Source: SAR202 cluster bacterium (GTDB lineage: Bacteria; Chloroflexota; Dehalococcoidia; Lucifugimonadales; UBA1123). Taken from it: 9,580 nt of DNA. This document shows, piece by piece, positions 6,882-9,580 of this stretch. The stretch lies in contig JASLRP010000389.1 of NCBI GenBank assembly GCA_030743915.1, positions 1 to 9,580 of the forward strand. The letters run 5' to 3'. The notes beneath the pieces were generated by a model that did not search any database, had not been told where the DNA came from, and saw only the letters and a list, made by a program, of their open reading frames with translations. Made by a program: the position numbers and the translations under genes. Positions within the stretch are counted from its first letter, which is position 1. Each line of letters opens with the position of its first letter.

Positions 6882-7580
6882 CTATCCCGAGAGACGATAC
6901 CCCAGGCCCGGCGCTGTGAGCACGATAGTCGGCCTGCTGGGGTCAGGCTCCACCTTCTCTCTCAGGCGTCGGATGTGGACGTTGACGGCGCGTTCGCTCT
7001 GAGTGTCGGCGTCGTAACCCCACACAGCGTCCAGAATCTGCCCTCGGCTGACCACCTGCCCCGCGTTCTGGGCCAGATAAACCAGCATTCGGAACTCGGT
7101 CGGAGTGACGTTCAGAATCCGGATGCCTCGACTGACCTGCCCCCTGCCCCGGTCGATAACGAGATCGCCGGCGTACAGAATATTGTCGTCCTCTGAGGCC
7201 AACTCGCCATACGCCCGGCGCAACAGAGCGCGGACGCGGGCAAGAAGCTCGCTGGCGCTATACGGCTTGGTCAGGTAGTCGTCGGCTCCCATCTCCAGGC
7301 CCAGAATCTTGTCGGCCTCTTCGCGGCGAGCCGTTAGCATCAGGATGGGCTGACGCAGGCGCATCTGTCGCATCTGACGACAGAAGTCGAACCCCGAGCC
7401 GTCGGGCAATCGCACGTCCAGAATAACCAGGTCCGGCGATTCGCTTTGAGCGTGACGAATGCCCTCGCCGCCCGATGATTTCCACTCGGCCTGAAAACCG
7501 TTGCTGGTCAGGCTGTCCCTCAGACTCTCACCCACGGCTGGGTCATCCTCGATAATCAGGATGTGGTCTCGGCCCTGCAT
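6882..7580 (-). CDS. OmpR/PhoB-family two-component response regulator
   Basis: The 232-residue protein is a DNA-binding response regulator. The receiver domain (about 5-120) carries the acidic pocket EDD (11-13), the phosphorylation site Asp55 in ILDVRLPDG, Thr83 in MLTAR and Lys105 in LTKPYSA, so it should be phosphorylatable. The winged-helix effector domain (about 136-230) shows VTPTEFRML (158-166), VVSRGQILDAVWG (176-188) and the recognition-helix segment VNVHIRRLREKVEPDP (199-214), ending with GLGYRL. The frame opens at a TTG (7601), but the ATG at 7580 is preceded at 8 bases by AGAGGGG, which would overlap any upstream start. No histidine kinase is adjacent in the window: the upstream neighbour is a divergent ABC-F gene and the downstream one is a ureohydrolase. 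It may be an orphan regulator or have its kinase elsewhere. Its targets are unknown; the divergent promoter region is an obvious candidate for autoregulation. Confidence 0.95.
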   Translation of the reverse strand: MQGRDHILIIEDDPAVGESLRDSLTSNGFQAEWKSSGGEGIRHAQSESPDLVILDVRLPDGSGFDFCRQMRQMRLRQPILMLTARREEADKILGLEMGADDYLTKPYSASELLARVRALLRRAYGELASEDDNILYAGDLVIDRGRGQVSRGIRILNVTPTEFRMLVYLAQNAGQVVSRGQILDAVWGYDADTQSERAVNVHIRRLREKVEPDPSRPTIVLTAPGLGYRLSG

Positions 7581-7609
7581 TGCAATCACCCCTCTATCCA
7601 ACTTATACT
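7580..7609 (+). promoter_or_regulatory. Candidate promoter of the ABC-F leader RNA
   Basis: TTGCAA (7580-7585), an 18-base spacer and TATACT (7604-7609) match four and five consensus positions. Start of transcription would be near 7616. The region overlaps the response-regulator promoter and its ribosome binding site. I find no alternative -10/-35 pair between the terminator and the ABC-F start, which suggests that ABC-F transcripts begin here. Confidence 0.45.
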
Positions 7610-7630
7610 TTGTCAGACGCTAACAAGCAA
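7602..7630 (-). promoter_or_regulatory. Candidate promoter of the response regulator
   Basis: On the minus strand TTGCTT (7630-7625), a 17-base spacer and TATAAG (7607-7602) give a good -10 and a weak -35. Transcription would start near 7595, just before the AGAGGGG ribosome binding site (7595-7589), so the leader would be very short. The -10 overlaps that of the rightward promoter. Confidence 0.45.
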
Positions 7631-7809
7631 CCTTGGTTAGGAGCGACCGTTGAGGATCTAGGACTTCGGAATTTCGAGACCTTACCCATTACAGGTCTGA
7701 GCGCGACGCCGGCAAACAAGCTCGCGTCGCAAGATTCTGATTTCCTGACTCAATCGGTGGCCCGCCTACTATGAGCGCAAGCCACGATCCGCCGTGGCTT
7801 TTTCTTTTT
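7616..7809 (+). ncRNA. Candidate structured leader RNA (attenuator or riboswitch-like) of the ABC-F gene, class not recognised
   Basis: By hand folding, ACCGTTGAG (7646-7654) pairs with CTCAA plus CGGT (7749-7758, one bulged T). TAGGA (7659-7663) pairs with TCCTG (7743-7747), and GGAGC pairs further out with GCCC (7760-7763) around a mismatch and a bulged A. This closing helix encloses two perfect hairpin stems: AGACCT/AGGTCT (7677-7682 with 7693-7698, 10-base loop) and GCGACGC/GCGTCGC (7703-7709 with 7724-7730). A rho-independent terminator follows at 7779. The stretch GTGGC (7757-7761), half in the closing helix, could instead pair with GCCAC (7781-7785) in the terminator's 5' arm. That is a plausible but short antiterminator. 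No coding gene precedes the terminator on this strand. The alternative is an independent small RNA. Folding energies were not computed. Confidence 0.5.
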
Positions 7810-7815
7810 GACTGA
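7771..7815 (+). other. Possible leader micro-ORF overlapping the terminator
   Basis: ATG at 7771 opens a 14-codon frame, MSASHDPPWLFLFD, with a stop at 7813-7815. It reads straight through the terminator stem and T-tract, so a translating ribosome would disrupt the hairpin. Only a weak purine stretch (GGTGG, 7756-7760) is in a position to act as ribosome binding site. The frame could be chance. Confidence 0.2.
7779..7809 (+). terminator. Rho-independent terminator between leader and ABC-F gene
   Basis: AAGCCACG (7779-7786) pairs perfectly with CGTGGCTT (7793-7800) across a 6-base loop. It is followed by TTTCTTTTT, so the T-tract runs 7799-7809. On the other strand no T-tract follows, so it is directional. 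It ends 65 bases before the ABC-F ATG. Confidence 0.88.
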
Positions 7816-7861
7816 CAATCGACACCGGCGACCCCTTCAGGAAATCATGAAAACCCTGAGC

Positions 7862-7866
7862 AGGAG
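7862..7866 (+). promoter_or_regulatory. Ribosome binding site of the ABC-F gene
   Basis: AGGAG ends 8 bases before the ATG at 7875 and supports that start. Confidence 0.75.
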
Positions 7867-7874
7867 CATTGGAG

Positions 7875-9580
7875 ATGCAGGTCGCAAGCTTTCAAAACAT
7901 AACCACCCACTATGGCGCGGACGAAGTGTTGGGCGGGGTCAGCTTCCAGATCAACTCCGGGGAAAAGCTGGGGCTGATCGGAGTCAACGGCTCCGGGAAG
8001 ACCACCATCCTGCGGGTCCTGACGGGCCAGCAGGAAAAGACCTCCGGTGAAATCATTATTCCCAGCGACGTTCGGTTAGGCTACGTTCCTCAGTACGTCG
8101 AGCATAATGACGACGACACCACGATGGAGTTTCTGCTGTCCGATTATCGCGCCATCTCGGAGAATCTGCGCCGCCATGAAGAGAATCTGGAGCGTGTTTC
8201 CGAGAAGGACACCAACGCCGCCCTTCGAGCCTACCAGCGCGCCCGCGACGACTACGACCGCGTTGACGGAGACCTCTTTCCCCAGCGGGCCGAAGCCATG
8301 CTGGACACGATGGCCCTCAAAGGCAAGGAGGATCAGAAGGTCGGTTCCATGTCCGGCGGTGAGAAAAATGTCCTGTCGCTGGCCCGCGCTCTGCTCTCGG
8401 AGCCGGACCTGCTCCTGCTGGACGAGCCGGCCAACCACCTCGACTACCTGGGGGTCGCGTGGCTGGAGGACTTCCTGAACCGGTTCAAGGGCGCGGCGCT
8501 CATCGTTTCTCACAACCGCTATCTTCTGGATCGGGTTGTGGGAGGGATTCTGGATTTGGATGGCGGCAAGATCACCCGCTACGAGGGCAACTACTCTGCG
8601 TATCGGAGCGCTAAACTTCGGCGGCTCCTGGCCCAGCAGTCGGACTACATCGCCAACCAGAAGCGGCTGGCCCGGCTGGAGGAGCTTGTCCGCCGTTTTC
8701 AGGAAATCGCCAAAGTCTATGACAGCAAAGAATGGGGCCGCAGGCTCAGGGCCAGACGCACCCAGCTTGAGCGAGAAAAGAAGAACGCCGTCGAAAGGCC
8801 GGAGCTTAACCAGTCCGCTATGGCCGCCGAGTTCCTGTCCGAGGAGACACAGGCCGATATCGCTCTCCAGATGCGGGATTACACTCGCGGCTTCGACGAC
8901 CTCACGCTGTTCGACAACGCCGATATGGACATCGCCGGAGGCGACGCCGTCGCGCTGGTCGGGGCCAACGGAAGCGGCAAGACCACTCTCCTGAAGGATG
9001 TCGTCGAGCGCGGAGATTGGACGAACCAGGACATCCGCATCGGCCCCAGCATGAACGTGGGATACTCGGCCCAACAGCAGGAAGTGTTGAACGACGACCG
9101 CACCATCGTCCAGGAAATCCGCGACGCCGCGCCCATGACCAGCCAGTCGGCCTTCGCCCTGCTGAATCGTTTCATGTTTCAGCCCGAGGACATGCAAAAG
9201 CGGGTGGGCGACCTGTCTGGCGGAGAGCGCAACCGGCTCCAACTGGCGAGGCTCATGGCCCTGAAACCCAACTTCATGATTCTGGACGAGCCGACAAATC
9301 ACCTGGACATCCCCTCCCGCGAGGCCGTCGAGGAGGCGTTGGAGGAGTTTCAGGGAACGCTGCTAGTTGTGTCCCATGACCGCTATTTCCTGGATAAGAT
9401 CGTCAACCGGGTTGTGGAGGTGCAGGACAAGAAGCTGGTGTCCTACCCCGGCAATTTTTCAGAGTTCTGGCGGGCCAGCGGACGCTCGACAATCAACGTG
9501 GTGGGTCGGGTTTCCCAGCGTCGCCAGCGTCGAGAGCCGGACAGGGTCCAACGCGCCCAGCAGCGTCAAGAGGTCTCAGA
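7875..9580 (+). CDS. ABC-F family ATPase (ribosome-associated type), 3' end beyond the window
   Basis: At least 568 residues with two ABC ATPase domains and no membrane segments, as in ABC-F proteins, which act at the ribosomal E site in translation quality control or antibiotic protection. Domain 1: Walker A GVNGSGKTT (36-44), signature MSGGE (159-163), Walker B LLLLDEP (179-185), switch His213. The inter-domain linker (P-site tRNA interaction motif region) is about 245-335, Arg/Lys-rich and probably helical. Domain 2: Walker A GANGSGKTT (363-371), signature LSGGER (447-452), Walker B MILDEP (468-473) with PTNHLD, switch His501. Both catalytic glutamates (184 and 472) are present. Domain 1 is less canonical: MSGGEKN for LSGGE, and PANHLD for PTNHLD. 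After about residue 535 an Arg/Gln-rich tail begins and runs off the window. The start is set by AGGAG 8 bases upstream of the ATG. A terminator and structured leader precede the gene, suggesting attenuation. Subfamily (Uup, EttA, ARE or other) cannot be set by eye. Confidence 0.95.
   Translation, partial: MQVASFQNITTHYGADEVLGGVSFQINSGEKLGLIGVNGSGKTTILRVLTGQQEKTSGEIIIPSDVRLGYVPQYVEHNDDDTTMEFLLSDYRAISENLRRHEENLERVSEKDTNAALRAYQRARDDYDRVDGDLFPQRAEAMLDTMALKGKEDQKVGSMSGGEKNVLSLARALLSEPDLLLLDEPANHLDYLGVAWLEDFLNRFKGAALIVSHNRYLLDRVVGGILDLDGGKITRYEGNYSAYRSAKLRRLLAQQSDYIANQKRLARLEELVRRFQEIAKVYDSKEWGRRLRARRTQLEREKKNAVERPELNQSAMAAEFLSEETQADIALQMRDYTRGFDDLTLFDNADMDIAGGDAVALVGANGSGKTTLLKDVVERGDWTNQDIRIGPSMNVGYSAQQQEVLNDDRTIVQEIRDAAPMTSQSAFALLNRFMFQPEDMQKRVGDLSGGERNRLQLARLMALKPNFMILDEPTNHLDIPSREAVEEALEEFQGTLLVVSHDRYFLDKIVNRVVEVQDKKLVSYPGNFSEFWRASGRSTINVVGRVSQRRQRREPDRVQRAQQRQEVS

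Noticed and set aside
7581..7601. TTG at 7601 as response-regulator start
   Set aside because: That extension would include the AGAGGGG ribosome binding site of the ATG at 7580, and receiver domains normally start just before the first strand.
7650..7661. Three-codon frame TTG AGG ATC TAG after a TAGGAG site in the leader
   Set aside because: A minimal ORF with a TTG start is too likely by chance, and it lies in the proposed closing helix. Noted only because very short Met-Arg leaders are known in drug-sensing attenuators.
7656..7705. Guanidine-I (ykkC) riboswitch
   Set aside because: ATCTAGGACTTCGG and ACAGGTCTGAG recall the CUAGGGUUCCG and CUGGUCCGAGAG blocks. The conserved 3' block (GGGAUAAAAGCCC type) is missing and the pairing differs. 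A covariance-model search would settle it.
7847..8050. Open frame from ATG at 7847 overlapping the ABC-F start
   Set aside because: The purine-rich site is only 2 bases from the ATG, and the frame is a shadow of the ABC-F Walker A region.
8076..9302. 408-codon open frame on the minus strand
   Set aside because: It is antisense to the ABC-F gene, which has both complete ATPase motif sets in the plus frame.
1..9580. CRISPR array, IS element, tRNA or rRNA, phage genes
   Set aside because: No regularly spaced direct repeats, transposase motifs, tRNA arms or rRNA blocks were seen on either strand.

Overview
The window looks like a piece of a free-living bacterial chromosome with moderately high GC. 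My best guess for the host is Chloroflexota, perhaps a Dehalococcoidia- or SAR202-like lineage. That guess rests on the mix of an SDR oxidoreductase, a glutamate-1-semialdehyde-aminomutase-like transaminase, an arginase-family hydrolase and an ABC-F protein, and on an intergenic palindromic repeat of a type I associate with that group. It is an inference, not a marker-based assignment. I see no phage, IS element, CRISPR array, tRNA or rRNA.

Layout. (1) 1-583, + strand: 3' two thirds of an SDR dehydrogenase gene, cut by the window edge. (2) 788-2122, + strand: a complete PLP-dependent class III aminotransferase of the GSA-aminomutase type, probably not true HemL. (3) 2301-4703, - strand: an 800-residue protein with a helical-repeat N-terminal half, a four-cysteine zinc-ribbon-like insert, TPR-like repeats and a C-terminal SEC-C zinc motif; function unknown. 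(4) 4886-5662, + strand: an alpha/beta hydrolase, divergent from (3). (5) 5670-6659, - strand: an agmatinase/arginase-family ureohydrolase that meets the hydrolase tail to tail with 7 bases between the stop codons. (6) 6882-7580, - strand: an OmpR-type response regulator with no kinase in view. (7) 7875 to the end, + strand: an ABC-F ATPase, cut by the right edge.

Non-coding structure. Three intergenic gaps (about 624-710, 2165-2253 and 6751-6840) each hold a diverged copy of the same inverted-repeat element. The two divergent promoter gaps (4704-4885 and 7581-7874) do not. The most interesting stretch is 7581-7874. Two overlapping promoters of opposite polarity can be proposed there, one for the response regulator and one for a roughly 190-base leader. 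The leader can fold by hand into a long closing helix around two hairpins, followed at once by a clear rho-independent terminator that has no coding gene upstream of it on its strand. The ABC-F gene starts 65 bases beyond the T-tract. This is the layout expected of a transcription-attenuation or riboswitch-type control element, and I do not recognise the RNA class.

How the genes fit together. The SDR and aminotransferase could form one catabolic or biosynthetic unit, but their 204-base gap argues against tight coupling. The remaining genes look like separate housekeeping or accessory units. The only clear regulatory link is the shared divergent region between the response regulator and the ABC-F leader.
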